From: Mesoplasma tabanidae
GTDB taxonomy: Bacteria > Bacillota_I > Bacilli_A > Mycoplasmatales > Mycoplasmataceae
Direction: 5' to 3'
DNA length: 64,000 nt
NCBI RefSeq assembly: GCF_002804025.1
Contig: NZ_CP024969.1
Location: 124,001-188,000, forward strand
Below the pieces are notes generated by a model, which saw only the letters and a list, made by a program, of their open reading frames with translations, had not been told where the DNA came from and ran no database searches. The position numbers and the translations under genes are program-made. Below, piece by piece: positions 1-9,164 of the stretch; position 1 is the first letter of the stretch, and each line of letters begins with the position of its first letter.

Positions 1-1610
1 AGGAAAAAGAAACTGAACAAAAAAGTGAAACTTTGGAAGCACTTAATGCTCTAAACAAATATGAAGAAAAATATAATTTAGCAGAAAAAGAAGTTGTAAA
101 TATTAAAGAAGTTATTGTTGAAAAAAATGTTGAAATTTTTGCAAATTCAATTATGCAAGAGCAAATCATTTCAACACCCATTGTTGAAGAACCAATACCT
201 GAAGAACCAAAAATTGTAATTAATAAAAATTACAAACTACCTCCAGTTGATGTTTTAGCTGTTATGGAAAAAGACTATAACAAAGAAAGAGCAAATAAAG
301 AAAATGCCGCTCTTAAAGCTTTAGCAATCAATGAAACTTTTAAACAATTTGGTGTTAAAGCAAAAGTTATTAATTCAATTATTGGACCAAGTGTTATGAA
401 GTTTGAAATTCAAGCAGAGCCAGGTGTGAAAGTTAATAGCATAACAAATCTGGAAAATGATTTGAAATTAGCATTGGCAACTCAAAACATGCGATTAGAA
501 GCTCCAATACCTGGTAAAAATTTAATAGGTATTGAATTAGCAAATGCAAGTTCAGAAATGGTTTCAATGAGAGAAATTATTGAATCAATACCAAAAGAAC
601 AAGAAGTTGAAAAATTGCTCTTTGTTTTGGGTAAAAATGTTTTAGGAGAACCTTTAACGGCTCAATTAAATAAAATGCCTCACTTACTTGTTGCTGGTTC
701 AACAGGGAGTGGTAAGTCAGTTATGATTAATGCATTAATTTGTTCAATTCTGTTAAGAGCAAAACCAAATGAAGTTAAATTCTTAATGATTGACCCTAAA
801 AAAGTTGAACTTTCAGTTTATTCAAGAGTTCCACACATGTTAGCACCAGTTATTTCAGATATGAAACAAGCAGCTAATGCATTAAAAATGGTTGTTGCTG
901 AAATGGAAAGACGTTATGAACTATTTATGAGCTTAGGCGTTAGAAATATTGATGGATATAATAGAAAAGTGACGGGTTCTAAAAAAATGCCATTCCAAGT
1001 TATTATCATTGATGAACTTGCTGACTTAATGATGACTGGTGACAGAAAACAAGTTGAAGAATCAATTATGAGAATTACTCAAATGGCTCGTGCTGCTGGT
1101 ATTCATTTAATTGTAGCCACTCAAAGACCATCAACAGATGTTATTACGGGTACAATTAAAACTAACATTCCAACAAGAATTGCTTTTGCTGTAACAACAG
1201 GAATTGATTCAAGAACTATTTTAGACTCAACAGGTGCTGAAAACCTATTGGGTAGAGGAGACATGCTATTTATGCCACCAGGCGGTGGAGATTTAATGAG
1301 AGCTCAAGGCGCTTATTTAAGTGACGAAGAAATAGAAGAAATAGTAGAATTTACAATTGCTCAACAACAAGCAATGTACTCTGATCAATTTGATCAAGAT
1401 AATTTAAATACAATTGGTTCAACCGATGAGTTATATTCACAAGTTAAGCAATTTGTTATCGAAAAACAAGACGCATCTTCATCTTCAATTAAGGGTAAAT
1501 TTAGAATAGCTGATGCAAGAGCAACAAACATTTTAAATCAATTAGAAGATGAAGGGATTGTAGGCCCAAAAAATGGTTCAAGACCAAGAGATGTATTAGT
1601 TAAGAAGTAA
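1..1610 (+). CDS. ftsK: DNA translocase FtsK/SpoIIIE (3' part; start is outside the window)
   Basis: ATP-driven DNA pump that moves chromosome ends through the division septum. The frame is open from base 3 to the TAA at 1608-1610, so the gene starts upstream. The visible part begins with an acidic, low-complexity linker. The RecA-like motor follows, with Walker A GSTGSGKS at about bases 694-720 and Walker B VIIIDELADLM. The C-terminal winged-helix gamma domain (from about 1430) contains the FRIADARATNILNQLEDEGIVG motif region that contacts DNA in this family. An internal TTG at 33 would also open this frame, but it lies in the linker and is not a likely start. A hairpin terminator follows the stop directly. 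The membrane segments expected at the N terminus are not in the window. Confidence 0.95.
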   Translation, partial: EKETEQKSETLEALNALNKYEEKYNLAEKEVVNIKEVIVEKNVEIFANSIMQEQIISTPIVEEPIPEEPKIVINKNYKLPPVDVLAVMEKDYNKERANKENAALKALAINETFKQFGVKAKVINSIIGPSVMKFEIQAEPGVKVNSITNLENDLKLALATQNMRLEAPIPGKNLIGIELANASSEMVSMREIIESIPKEQEVEKLLFVLGKNVLGEPLTAQLNKMPHLLVAGSTGSGKSVMINALICSILLRAKPNEVKFLMIDPKKVELSVYSRVPHMLAPVISDMKQAANALKMVVAEMERRYELFMSLGVRNIDGYNRKVTGSKKMPFQVIIIDELADLMMTGDRKQVEESIMRITQMARAAGIHLIVATQRPSTDVITGTIKTNIPTRIAFAVTTGIDSRTILDSTGAENLLGRGDMLFMPPGGGDLMRAQGAYLSDEEIEEIVEFTIAQQQAMYSDQFDQDNLNTIGSTDELYSQVKQFVIEKQDASSSSIKGKFRIADARATNILNQLEDEGIVGPKNGSRPRDVLVKK

Positions 1611-1636
1611 AACCCTTTATTTTAGGGTTTTATTTT
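1609..1636 (+). terminator. Rho-independent terminator after ftsK
   Basis: AAAACCCT and AGGGTTTT form an 8-bp stem around a 7-base loop, followed by an ATTTTT run. It overlaps the ftsK stop codon and separates ftsK from uvrC. Confidence 0.85.
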
Positions 1637-1662
1637 TCTAAAATAATAGAAAGGATAAGCAA

Positions 1663-3429
1663 ATGGAATTAAAAAATAAAGTTAATAATTTACCAAATAA
1701 ACCAGGATGCTATTTATACTTAAATAAAGATAAACATGTTATTTATGTTGGTAAAGCAAAAAATTTAAAAAAAAGAGTTTCTTCTTACTTTGATAGAGTT
1801 CAAAATTTAAAAACAACCAGATTAGTTAGAGAAATTGTGGATCTTGAATATTTTGTAGTTTCAAATGAAAAAGAATCACTTTTATTAGAAGAAAATTTAA
1901 TTAAAAAATATAGACCAAAGTACAATGTTTTATTAAATGATGACAAAGCTTATCCGTACATTATTATTACTAACGAAAAAAATCCAACATATAAGTATGT
2001 AAGAAAATTAGATAAAAAAGCATTAAGGAGTTTTGGCCCATTACCAATAGGTTCAAACGCTAGAGAAACTTTAATAACACTACAAAGACTATTTCCTTTA
2101 AGAAGATGTAAAGGCAGTTTGGGTAAACCATGCTTGCACTATTTTATAGGGCAATGTAGTGGTGCATGTTTTAGAGAAGTTGATAGAGAATACTATCAAG
2201 AACAAATCAAACGAGTGGACAATTTTTTTAAAGGAAACATCAATGAGGTTAAAAAAATACTTACTAATCAAATGCAAAAAGCTGCAGAAAATTTACAATT
2301 TGAAGAAGCACAAAGAATCAAAGAACAAATTATTGGATTAGACTTCACAACAACAAAACAAAATGTTGAGTTTAAAAGTCAAACTGATGTTGATGTCGTA
2401 AGTTATTTTATTGATGAAGAAAAAATAGCAATAGTAACATTATTCTATAGAGCGGGTAAATTGCTTTTTAAAGATGAGCATGTTCAACTTTATTTTGAAC
2501 AAGATATAACAGATTTATTAGATTCATTTATGACTCAAATTTATGAAAAAAATATTCTGCCAAACAAAATAATTGTTGATAATGATATTGAGTTGTTTGA
2601 TTTAAATGAAAAATATAAGTCAATAACAACTCATCCAATAAAAGATGAAGAAAAAATCATTTACAAAATTGCTGTAGATAATGCTCAAGAGGCTATAAGA
2701 AAATCAAGAATTTCTTCAACAACAAATATTGGTAATGAAAGTGAACTATTAATAGAATTACAAAAAAAAGCAAAATTAAATAAAGAACCTTATAGACTTG
2801 AAATGTTTGACATTTCAAACATAGGAAATGAGTTTATTATTGGAAGTTGTGTAGTTTATATAAATGGAAGATCCGCAAGAAATGAATTTAGAAAATATAA
2901 TATTGAAAGTAAATTTACATCTGATTATGACAGAATGAAAGAAATGCTATATAGAAGATTTCAAAAAGCATTGTTAGAAAAAAGAATGCTACCTGACTTA
3001 ATAATTATGGATGGTGGAATTATTCAAGTTCATGCTGCAAAAGAAATCATAAATGCGTTAGGTTTATCAGAAATACAAATAATTGGTTTAGTTAAAGATG
3101 AACATCATAATACTTCATTTTTAATTGATACTAACGAAGAGGAAACCAAGATAAAAGACCAACCAAAGTTATTCAACTGGTTAAGTAGTATTCAAATTAG
3201 AGTTGATGAGTATGCAAAATCGGGATTTAGAAAAAAACAAAATAACTCATTTTTAAAATCAGAGCTAGAACAAATCGAAGGGCTTGGAAAAAAAAGAATT
3301 CAAGACTTGTTTAAAAAATATAATACTATAAGTGAAATTGAACAAGCAAATCAAGAAGAATTATTTAAAATTTTAAAAAACAAAAAAGCTTTAGACAACT
3401 TAAATGTATATTTAAAGAGCAAAAAATAA
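1663..3429 (+). CDS. uvrC: Excinuclease ABC subunit C
   Basis: Nuclease of nucleotide excision repair: it makes both incisions after UvrA/UvrB have located the damage. The 588-aa length is normal for UvrC. The GIY-YIG nuclease domain covers about residues 10-95 (PGCYLY and IYVGKAKNLKKRV; GIY is GCY here). A UVR helix pair for UvrB binding lies around residues 197-232. The RNase H-like 5' nuclease domain comes next (EMFDISN, IIMDGG), and helix-hairpin-helix DNA-binding motifs are at the C terminus (LEQIEGLGKKRIQDLF). The ATG follows an AAAGGA ribosome site by 7 bases. The gene stands between the ftsK terminator and the greA promoter and appears to be transcribed alone. Confidence 0.96.
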   Translation: MELKNKVNNLPNKPGCYLYLNKDKHVIYVGKAKNLKKRVSSYFDRVQNLKTTRLVREIVDLEYFVVSNEKESLLLEENLIKKYRPKYNVLLNDDKAYPYIIITNEKNPTYKYVRKLDKKALRSFGPLPIGSNARETLITLQRLFPLRRCKGSLGKPCLHYFIGQCSGACFREVDREYYQEQIKRVDNFFKGNINEVKKILTNQMQKAAENLQFEEAQRIKEQIIGLDFTTTKQNVEFKSQTDVDVVSYFIDEEKIAIVTLFYRAGKLLFKDEHVQLYFEQDITDLLDSFMTQIYEKNILPNKIIVDNDIELFDLNEKYKSITTHPIKDEEKIIYKIAVDNAQEAIRKSRISSTTNIGNESELLIELQKKAKLNKEPYRLEMFDISNIGNEFIIGSCVVYINGRSARNEFRKYNIESKFTSDYDRMKEMLYRRFQKALLEKRMLPDLIIMDGGIIQVHAAKEIINALGLSEIQIIGLVKDEHHNTSFLIDTNEEETKIKDQPKLFNWLSSIQIRVDEYAKSGFRKKQNNSFLKSELEQIEGLGKKRIQDLFKKYNTISEIEQANQEELFKILKNKKALDNLNVYLKSKK

Positions 3430-3453
3430 ATACAATTTTTATAACAATTATTA

Positions 3454-3459
3454 TATAAT
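3454..3459 (+). promoter_or_regulatory. -10 box of a probable greA promoter
   Basis: TATAAT lies 29 bases before the greA start, in the gap after uvrC. No good -35 box is seen at the expected distance (TACAAT at 3431-3436), so only the -10 is claimed. Confidence 0.5.
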
Positions 3460-3487
3460 TAAAAAGTTAATGAATTAGGAGAAAAAC

Positions 3488-3958
3488 ATGGCAAAAGAAA
3501 TCATCTTAACTCAAGAAGGTATTGAGGAATTAAAACAAGAATTGAAACACTTATTAGAAGTAGTTCGTCCAGAAGTAATTGAAGAATTAGTAGAAGCACG
3601 TAATCAAGGAGATTTAAGCGAAAATGCTGATTATGATGCTGCGCGTAATCGTCAAGCGGAAGTTGAAGCAAGAATTAAAGAACTTGAAACAATGATTAGC
3701 AAAGCTAAATTAATTGAAGATTCTTCTACAACTGATGGCGCTATTAAAATTGGTTCAAAAGTTCAATTTATCATGTTAAACACTAAACAAGAAAGAGAAG
3801 TTAAAATTGTTGGAGCTGTTGAAGCAGATCCATTTAAGGGTTTAATTTCAAATGAATCACCTATTGCTAAAGCAATTTTGGGTAAAAAAGTTGGAGAATC
3901 TGTAGAAGTTAAAGATATCAACGCGCCTTACTCAATCGAAATCAAAAAAGTTAATTAA
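3488..3958 (+). CDS. greA: Transcript cleavage factor GreA
   Basis: Rescues backtracked RNA polymerase by stimulating cleavage of the 3' end of the nascent RNA. The 156-aa length is the family norm. The N-terminal coiled coil (about residues 8-75) has the acidic tip motif, with LSENADYDAARNRQAEVE following an EARNQGD turn. The C-terminal FKBP-like domain ends with the conserved region KVGESVEVKDINAPYSIEIKKV. An AGGAG ribosome site precedes the ATG by 6 bases. A terminator follows the stop, so greA is probably a single-gene transcript with some read-through into rsmI. Confidence 0.97.
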   Translation: MAKEIILTQEGIEELKQELKHLLEVVRPEVIEELVEARNQGDLSENADYDAARNRQAEVEARIKELETMISKAKLIEDSSTTDGAIKIGSKVQFIMLNTKQEREVKIVGAVEADPFKGLISNESPIAKAILGKKVGESVEVKDINAPYSIEIKKVN

Positions 3959-3959
3959 T

Positions 3960-3986
3960 AATTACCCTTATGGGTAATTTTATTTT
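3960..3986 (+). terminator. Terminator between greA and rsmI
   Basis: AATTACCC and GGGTAATT form an 8-bp stem with a TTAT loop, followed by TTATTTT. The rsmI ribosome site (AAGGAG) comes directly after the T-run, so rsmI expression probably depends on incomplete termination here. Confidence 0.8.
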
Positions 3987-3996
3987 AAGGAGAGTT

Positions 3997-4869
3997 ATGA
4001 GAAATCAATCAACATTTAAAAATAACAAACCAACCATTTATTTAATTGGGACACCAATTGGGAATTTGGAAGATATAAGTTTTAGAGCAATTGATACACT
4101 TAAAAAAGTTGAAGTTATTTGCTGCGAAGATACCAGAACAAGCCAAACTTTTTTAAAAAAATATAATATAAATAAAAAACTAATTTCGCTTCATAAATAC
4201 AATGAAGCAGAAAGAATAAATGAAATAGTGAAAGTTTTAGAAAATCAAAATAATGTTGCAATAATCAGTGATGCTGGTTGCCCTGCTATAAGTGATCCAG
4301 GAGCAAACTTTATTAAGGAAATTTTAAAAGTATATGATTGTAATGTTACCAGTATTAATGTTGGTCCTGCTTATATTCATGCAATTGTTGCAAGTGGATA
4401 TACAGCTAAAGAAAATTACTTTCATGGTTTTTTAGAAAATAAAAGTGATAAAACAAAATCTGATGAGCTTAAAGAAATTTTAAGTAAAAATTCAAAATCA
4501 ATAATTAGTTTTTATGAGTCTGTTCACAGAATTAAAGACACGGTTTTAAAAGTGACTCAAATTCTGAACCAAGATCAAAGTATTCTTATTGCAAGAGAAT
4601 TAACAAAGTTAAATGAACAATTTATTCAAGGTAAAATTAACGAAGTTAATGAATTTGTTCAAAGCAAAGACTTTGTTTTAAAGGGAGAATTTGTAGTTGT
4701 TATAGATTCACAAAAAAATCAAATAGGTTCAGTTAATAACAAAGAAATAATTTTATTAGTTGAAGAAGAAATAAAGCAAGGATACAAGTTAAAACAAGCT
4801 TGTGATATTGTTGGAGCAAAGATTAATAAATCAAAAAATGAGGTTTACCAAATATTTATTAAAAAGTAG
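3997..4869 (+). CDS. rsmI: 16S rRNA (cytidine-1402-2'-O)-methyltransferase
   Basis: Methylates the ribose of C1402 in the decoding centre of 16S rRNA using S-adenosylmethionine. At 290 aa it has the tetrapyrrole-methylase fold typical of RsmI: the N-terminal TIYLIGTPIGNLEDIS signature, then CCEDTRTSQ, the SAM-loop IISDAGCPAISDPG, and FYESVHR. The ATG at 3997 is chosen because AAGGAG sits 5 bases before it. An in-frame ATG at 3970 falls inside the greA terminator loop, has no ribosome site and would add nine residues not expected in this family. No terminator follows; the tRNA-His promoter starts within ten bases of the stop. Confidence 0.94.
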   Translation: MRNQSTFKNNKPTIYLIGTPIGNLEDISFRAIDTLKKVEVICCEDTRTSQTFLKKYNINKKLISLHKYNEAERINEIVKVLENQNNVAIISDAGCPAISDPGANFIKEILKVYDCNVTSINVGPAYIHAIVASGYTAKENYFHGFLENKSDKTKSDELKEILSKNSKSIISFYESVHRIKDTVLKVTQILNQDQSILIARELTKLNEQFIQGKINEVNEFVQSKDFVLKGEFVVVIDSQKNQIGSVNNKEIILLVEEEIKQGYKLKQACDIVGAKINKSKNEVYQIFIKK

Positions 4870-4877
4870 ATTTTCAA

Positions 4878-4906
4878 TTGACAAATCAATGTAATTTTAA
4901 GATAAT
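4878..4906 (+). promoter_or_regulatory. Promoter of tRNA-His
   Basis: TTGACA (4878-4883), a 17-base spacer and GATAAT (4901-4906). This is the closest match to the sigma-A consensus that I found in the window, as expected for a strongly expressed stable RNA. Transcription should begin about 4913, a dozen bases before the mature tRNA. Confidence 0.85.
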
Positions 4907-4924
4907 AAGAACGTTATCTTTTAT

Positions 4925-5001
4925 GGCGCCGGTGGTGAAGTGGTTAACACATCAGGTTGTGGCTCTGACATTCGCGGGTTCAATTCCCGTTCGGCGCCCC
5001 A
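4925..5001 (+). tRNA. tRNA-His (anticodon GTG)
   Basis: Cloverleaf of 77 bases including the extra G at position -1 that marks histidine tRNA. This G pairs with C73, and CCA is encoded. The acceptor stem is GCGCCGG with TCGGCGC (one G-U pair). The anticodon loop TTGTGGC carries GTG. The T arm is GCGGG, TTCAATT, CCCGT. The gene has its own promoter and terminator and is not part of a tRNA cluster. Confidence 0.97.
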
Positions 5002-5015
5002 TTAAGTAAAAAAAC

Positions 5016-5042
5016 AAGCAGGTAGAGTTACCTGCTTTTTTA
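5016..5042. terminator. Bidirectional terminator between tRNA-His and the rhodanese gene
   Basis: AAGCAGGTA and TACCTGCTT form a 9-bp stem with a GAGT loop, T-run on the right and A-run on the left. It can end tRNA-His on the plus strand and the convergent rhodanese-like gene on the minus strand. Confidence 0.88.
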
Positions 5043-5339
5043 TTTTAAATCATATAATCCACCATATAATACATAAACATTAGGATAGCCCATTTGTCTA
5101 TAAGTTTTTGCTGTTAATCCACTTCTTGAACCATAGTTGCAAACTATAATTAATTTTTCATTTTTATTAGGAAATAGTTCTTTAGCTTTTCTTATAACTC
5201 CTGGATATGGAATGTTATATGAATCAGAATAACTCAATCCAGTCATTTTGTCTTCACCAACGCTACGAACATCTATAACTTTGTAACCTTGTTTGATCAA
5301 TTTATAAAATTCATTTTTATTTATTTCATAATTATTCAT
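5040..5339 (-). CDS. Rhodanese-like domain protein
   Basis: A 99-aa single rhodanese domain, a fold that carries sulfur as a persulfide on one cysteine. The likely active loop is CNYGSRS with Cys67 and Arg72. The opening KVIDVRSVGED motif and the closing NVYVLYGGLYDL are typical of the fold. It resembles the small cytoplasmic PspE/GlpE class in length but has no signal peptide. The start has an AAAGGA ribosome site 8 bases upstream on the reverse strand. It is a single-gene unit, divergent from rpiB and convergent with tRNA-His. Its sulfur acceptor is unknown. Confidence 0.85.
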   Translation of the reverse strand: MNNYEINKNEFYKLIKQGYKVIDVRSVGEDKMTGLSYSDSYNIPYPGVIRKAKELFPNKNEKLIIVCNYGSRSGLTAKTYRQMGYPNVYVLYGGLYDLK

Positions 5340-5412
5340 AATTCAATCCTTTTTATATAAATATTATCTCACTAATAAGTTAAAATTATTAAAAGAATAA
5401 TGTGGGGGTTTT

Positions 5413-5853
5413 ATGAAAAAAATATATATAGCAAATGATCATACAGCAATTCAAATGAAGTATGCTATTAAGAATCACTTAGTAGAAAAAGGATATGAAG
5501 TTATTGATTTAGGAAATAATGATGGAACTTCATGCAACTACGCAAATATTGGAATTACTTTGGCTGAAGCTGTTATAGCAGATACTCAAAGTAAAGGTAT
5601 TGCACTGTGTGGTACTGGAATTGGAATTAGTATAGCAGCGAACAAAGTCAAGGGAGCAAGAGCTGGATTAGTTTATGAAGTGCAAACAGCAGAATTAACA
5701 AGACAACATAATGATGCAAATATTTTAGCAACTGGAGCTAGATTAATTGCAATTGAAAAAGCACTTTTATTAGTAGATACTTTCTTAAGCACTGAATTTG
5801 AAGGCGGAAGACATCAAGAAAGAGTGGGTACATTAGATGAGTACAATAAATAA
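5413..5853 (+). CDS. rpiB: Ribose-5-phosphate isomerase B
   Basis: Interconverts ribose-5-phosphate and ribulose-5-phosphate in the pentose phosphate pathway, feeding PRPP and nucleotide synthesis. The 146-aa length fits the RpiB/LacAB family. His10 lies in the IANDH segment, the catalytic-cysteine loop CGTGIG is at residues 66-71, and [14 protein letters not shown] covers about 97-110. The ATG follows a GGGGG stretch 5 bases upstream. The last 17 bases overlap the start of glyA in another frame, which points to translational coupling. Confidence 0.95.
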   Translation: MKKIYIANDHTAIQMKYAIKNHLVEKGYEVIDLGNNDGTSCNYANIGITLAEAVIADTQSKGIALCGTGIGISIAANKVKGARAGLVYEVQTAELTRQHNDANILATGARLIAIEKALLLVDTFLSTEFEGGRHQERVGTLDEYNK

Positions 5854-7075
5854 AAATATTTTAGATTCGCTAAAAGGCGAATTAAAAAGACAACAAGATC
5901 ACATTGAATTAATTGCTAGTGAAAACTATGTTAGTGAAGCAGTTTTGCAACTATCAGGAAGTATTTTAACAAACAAATATGCTGAAGGTTACCCTGATAA
6001 AAGATATTATGGTGGATGTGAATTTGTTGATCAAATTGAAAAACAAGGAATTGAGTTAGCCAAAAAAATATTCAATGCTGGACATGCTAACCTGCAACCT
6101 CATTCAGGAAGCCAAGCCAATGAAGCAGTATACCGTGCATTATTACAAAACGGTGATAAAATTGTTTCAATGAGTTTAGACGCTGGTGGGCATTTGACTC
6201 ATGGATATCCAATCAACTTTTCAGGAAATAACTATGATTTTAAATTTTATGGAGTTAATAAAGAAACTGAAGAGATTGATTTTGACGAAGTAAGAAAAGT
6301 TGTTTTAGAACATCAACCAAAATTAATTGTTGCAGGTGCTAGTGCATATTCAAGAATTATTGATTTCAAAAAGTTTAAAGAAATTGCTGATGAAGTTGGT
6401 GCTTTATTAATGGTTGACATGGCTCACATTGCAGGTCTGGTTGCAGGTGGAGTACATCCAAATCCAATGGAATATGCTGATGTTGTCACAACAACAACCC
6501 ATAAAACTTTAAGAGGGGCTAGAGGTGGAATGATTTTATCAAAATCAGAAATTGGTAAAAAAATTGACTCATCAGTATTCCCTGGAACTCAAGGTGGACC
6601 ATTGGAAAATCAAATAGCGGGAAAAGTACAAGCATTGTATGAAGCAGATACTCCTGAATTTAAGGAATACGCTAAACAAGTAGTGGAAAACTCAAAAGCA
6701 TTTGCTAAAGCATTGGCGGATAATGGTATGCGTTTAATTGCTAATGGAACTGACAATCACTTAATTAATTTAGATGTTAAAAATACATTAAACGTAACAG
6801 GAAAAGATGCAGAAAAAATACTTGAAAGCATTGGTATAGTTTCAAACAAAAACATGATCCCATTTGATACAGAAAAACCTTTTGTAACAAGTGGAATTAG
6901 AGTTGGAACTGCAGCAATGACAACAAGAGGATTCAAAGAAATCCAGTTCACTGAAGTAGCTAGAATTATTGCTAGTGCCCTAAAAGATCAATCACAAAAT
7001 AACTTGGATAAGTTAGCAAAGGAAGTTACAAATTTATGTAAGCAATTCCCAATTTATGAACAATTATCATATTAA
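5837..7075 (+). CDS. glyA: Serine hydroxymethyltransferase
   Basis: PLP enzyme converting serine and tetrahydrofolate to glycine and 5,10-methylene-tetrahydrofolate, the one-carbon source for thymidylate and formyl-Met. It is 412 aa, full length. It has the N-terminal [12 protein letters not shown] signature, the [15 protein letters not shown] substrate loop and the PLP-binding lysine in [10 protein letters not shown] (Lys223). The start lies inside the rpiB coding region (17-base overlap) with only a weak GAG ribosome site, so it is probably read by ribosomes coming off rpiB. The stop codon lies in the first copy of a 13-base direct repeat shared with the upp leader. Confidence 0.97.
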   Translation: MSTINKNILDSLKGELKRQQDHIELIASENYVSEAVLQLSGSILTNKYAEGYPDKRYYGGCEFVDQIEKQGIELAKKIFNAGHANLQPHSGSQANEAVYRALLQNGDKIVSMSLDAGGHLTHGYPINFSGNNYDFKFYGVNKETEEIDFDEVRKVVLEHQPKLIVAGASAYSRIIDFKKFKEIADEVGALLMVDMAHIAGLVAGGVHPNPMEYADVVTTTTHKTLRGARGGMILSKSEIGKKIDSSVFPGTQGGPLENQIAGKVQALYEADTPEFKEYAKQVVENSKAFAKALADNGMRLIANGTDNHLINLDVKNTLNVTGKDAEKILESIGIVSNKNMIPFDTEKPFVTSGIRVGTAAMTTRGFKEIQFTEVARIIASALKDQSQNNLDKLAKEVTNLCKQFPIYEQLSY

Positions 7076-7120
7076 TAATTTATAATATTAATAATTTGGA
7101 CAATTAGGGGGAAATAAATT

Positions 7121-7744
7121 ATGGCATTTACAGAACTAAAACATCCTTTGATAATAGATAAATTATCAAGAATGCGTAGGAAAGAAACATCATCAAAAGA
7201 TTTTAGAGAAAACTTAAACGAGATAGCTCAGTTAATGGTTTATGAAATTTTCAGAGACTTAGAACTTAAGCCAATGGAAATTGAAACACCAATGACAAAA
7301 ACAATAGGTTATACAATTGATAAACCAATAGTGTTAGTTCCAATTTTAAGAGCTGGTATAGGAATGCTTGATGGAATTCAAAAATTAATTCCAACAGCAA
7401 GAATAGCTCACATTGGTCTTTATCGTGATGAAGAAACTTTGGAGATTCATCAATACTTTGCGAAGAAAACTGAATCAATAGACGAAAGCTATGTAATAAT
7501 AGTTGATCCAATGTTAGCGACTGGTGGAAGTGCTAATAAGGCAATTGACATTGTAAAAGGCTGAGGTGTTAAAAACATTAAGTTTGTTTGCTTAGTAGCT
7601 GTTGAGCCAGGAATAAGTAATGTTTTAGAAAAACACCCAGATGTAGAAATATACGCAGCATCAAAGGATGAAAAACTTTCAGATAAAGGATATATTATCC
7701 CAGGTCTAGGAGATGCTGGTGATAGAATATTTGGAACAAAATAA
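7121..7744 (+). CDS. upp: Uracil phosphoribosyltransferase
   Basis: Salvages uracil: uracil plus PRPP gives UMP and pyrophosphate. The 207 aa run to TAA at 7742-7744; TGA at 7562-7564 is read as Trp, which restores the normal family length. The PRPP loop [18 protein letters not shown] is present, and the C-terminal uracil-binding region ends in [21 protein letters not shown] ribosome site lies 9 bases before the ATG, and TATAAT at 7081-7086 is a possible -10 box. In many Gram-positive relatives upp also sits beside glyA and the atp operon, as here. Confidence 0.96.
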
Positions 7745-7762
7745 AATAGAAATTTTCTTTTA

Positions 7763-7789
7763 AAAAAACTCCTTAATTTGGAGTTTTTT
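7763..7789 (+). terminator. Terminator after upp
   Basis: AAAAAACTCC and GGAGTTTTTT form a 10-bp stem with a 7-base loop, and the T-run lies partly inside the stem. It separates upp from the ATP synthase operon. Confidence 0.88.
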
Positions 7790-7846
7790 TACTTTTTCCA
7801 CTTTTGTTTCATTTTTTCTTTATAGGAGTAGAATATTAAAGAACGT

Positions 7847-7864
7847 AGTAGGCGAGGTGCTACT
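7847..7864 (+). promoter_or_regulatory. Hairpin presenting the ribosome site of the first atp-operon gene
   Basis: AGTAG and CTACT can pair around an 8-base loop that contains GAGG, the only good ribosome-binding match before the ATG at 7868. The stem is short, so this may be chance. Confidence 0.3.
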
Positions 7865-7867
7865 TTA

Positions 7868-8263
7868 ATGGAATTAAAAAGTATATATAAAAACTGTTTC
7901 AAAAACCCTATTTGATCAATTATATTAGTGATTAGCTTTTTAACAGGAATAACAATAACTTTGTTATTTGTGTTAAAAATTATTAATTATAGTTGATTAA
8001 CAGGTTGGGTTTTAGGTTTAACTTCGTTTTTAGCTGGTATTTTTATTAGTAAGAAGTCAGTTATGCTTCTTTTGGAAAATGAAAATCATTTTTTATTTTA
8101 CTTTTTCTTTTTATTAAGAATAGGTGCTTACGCCACTCCGTTATTTATTGCTTTTTTTAATAACAATATTATTTTTGATTATAGAGGTGTCTTAATTGGT
8201 CTTAGCCCAATTCTACTATTACCATTTTCAAATCATAAAATCTTAAATATAAAAAGTTATTAG
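7868..8263 (+). CDS. Small membrane protein heading the ATP synthase operon (AtpI-like)
   Basis: A 131-aa hydrophobic protein with about four membrane spans (roughly residues 16-36, 43-58, 75-92 and 100-118). It occupies the place of atpI (subunit i), which in other bacteria helps assemble the c-ring. Sequence identity to AtpI is not evident to me, so the call rests on position, size and topology. The start at 7868 reads through two TGA codons as Trp; GAGG lies 10 bases upstream. The gene ends 20 bases before atpB and should be cotranscribed with it. Confidence 0.75.
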
Positions 8264-8269
8264 AAATTT

Positions 8270-8286
8270 AAGGAGGGTTCAAATTG
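8270..8286 (+). promoter_or_regulatory. Strong ribosome site that sets a TTG start for atpB
   Basis: AAGGAGG at 8270-8276 lies 7 bases before TTG (8284) but 16 bases before the first in-frame ATG (8293). The spacing favours initiation at TTG. Confidence 0.65.
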
Positions 8287-9147
8287 GACAATATGTTTGA
8301 AGGTTTATGGTCATTTACTACGCAGTTTAGTGCAATTATCATTACCACAATTCTTATTTGTGCTATTTGTATTACTTATAACATTAAAGTGAGAGGGCAA
8401 GAAGAAGATAAGGAATTATCTGGATTAATTGTTATTATAGATATGTTTGTTTCTTCAGTTGAAAACTTAGTGGTTTCAATTATGGGAAAAAAATATCGTA
8501 AATTAACTCCATACTTTTTATACATTTGTTTGTATATTATAGTAGGATCACTGGTTTCACTACTTGGTTTTGAATCTCCATCTTCTTCATATACAATTAC
8601 TTTATCAATGGCTTTTGTTACATTTGTGATGATTTATTATTTTGCATTTAAATATCAAAAATGAGCGTATCTAAAAAGATATATAAATCCAATTGAAATA
8701 TTTACACAATTTACACCATTATTATCTATGTCATTCCGTCTATTTGGTAATCTTTTAGGTGGATCAATTATTTTAGGACTAGTATACGCAATGTTTATTG
8801 GTTTCCAAAGTAGTTGAGCACATGGTTCAATTGATTTTGGAGACGAAGGTATGCACTGACCATCATTTGGAATATGAAATGCTGGTGTATTAGGAGATGA
8901 CACTTGAAAAATGCAGTATACATACTGATGATCAGGGGTTAACATTTTTACAAGTGTTATAACACCATTCTTACATATGTACTTTGATATGTTTGATGCT
9001 GTTATCCAAGCTGTTGTATTTACAATGTTATCACTTTCATATTGAGCAGAAGGTATGGGTGAAGAACAAGAGTTAACTCACAAAGGTGAGGATAGAAATA
9101 GTTCAAGAAAAACTAACAAATTAAAAAGAATAGAATTACAAAAATAA
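8284..9147 (+). CDS. atpB: ATP synthase Fo subunit a
   Basis: Membrane stator subunit that forms the two proton half-channels against the c-ring. It is 287 aa, with several TGA codons read as Trp in its second half. It has five or six membrane spans. The essential arginine is in SFRLFGNLLGG, and the last span carries VIQAVVFTMLSLSYW. The TTG start is chosen for ribosome-site spacing; an ATG three codons downstream is the alternative. The 40-residue charged tail after the last span (GMGEEQELTHKGEDRNSSRK...) is hydrophilic. It is 17 bases from atpE. Confidence 0.93.
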
Positions 9148-9164
9148 AAGGAGAATTATATTTT

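Noticed and set aside
7562-7564. TGA inside upp (and similar TGA codons in atpB, atpA, rplB, secY, map, gatB, ligA and the permeases) as frameshift or pseudogene marks
   Set aside because: Every frame continues with conserved sequence to a normal-length end if TGA is Trp, the mollicute code. Only TAG at 15737 remains as a true break.
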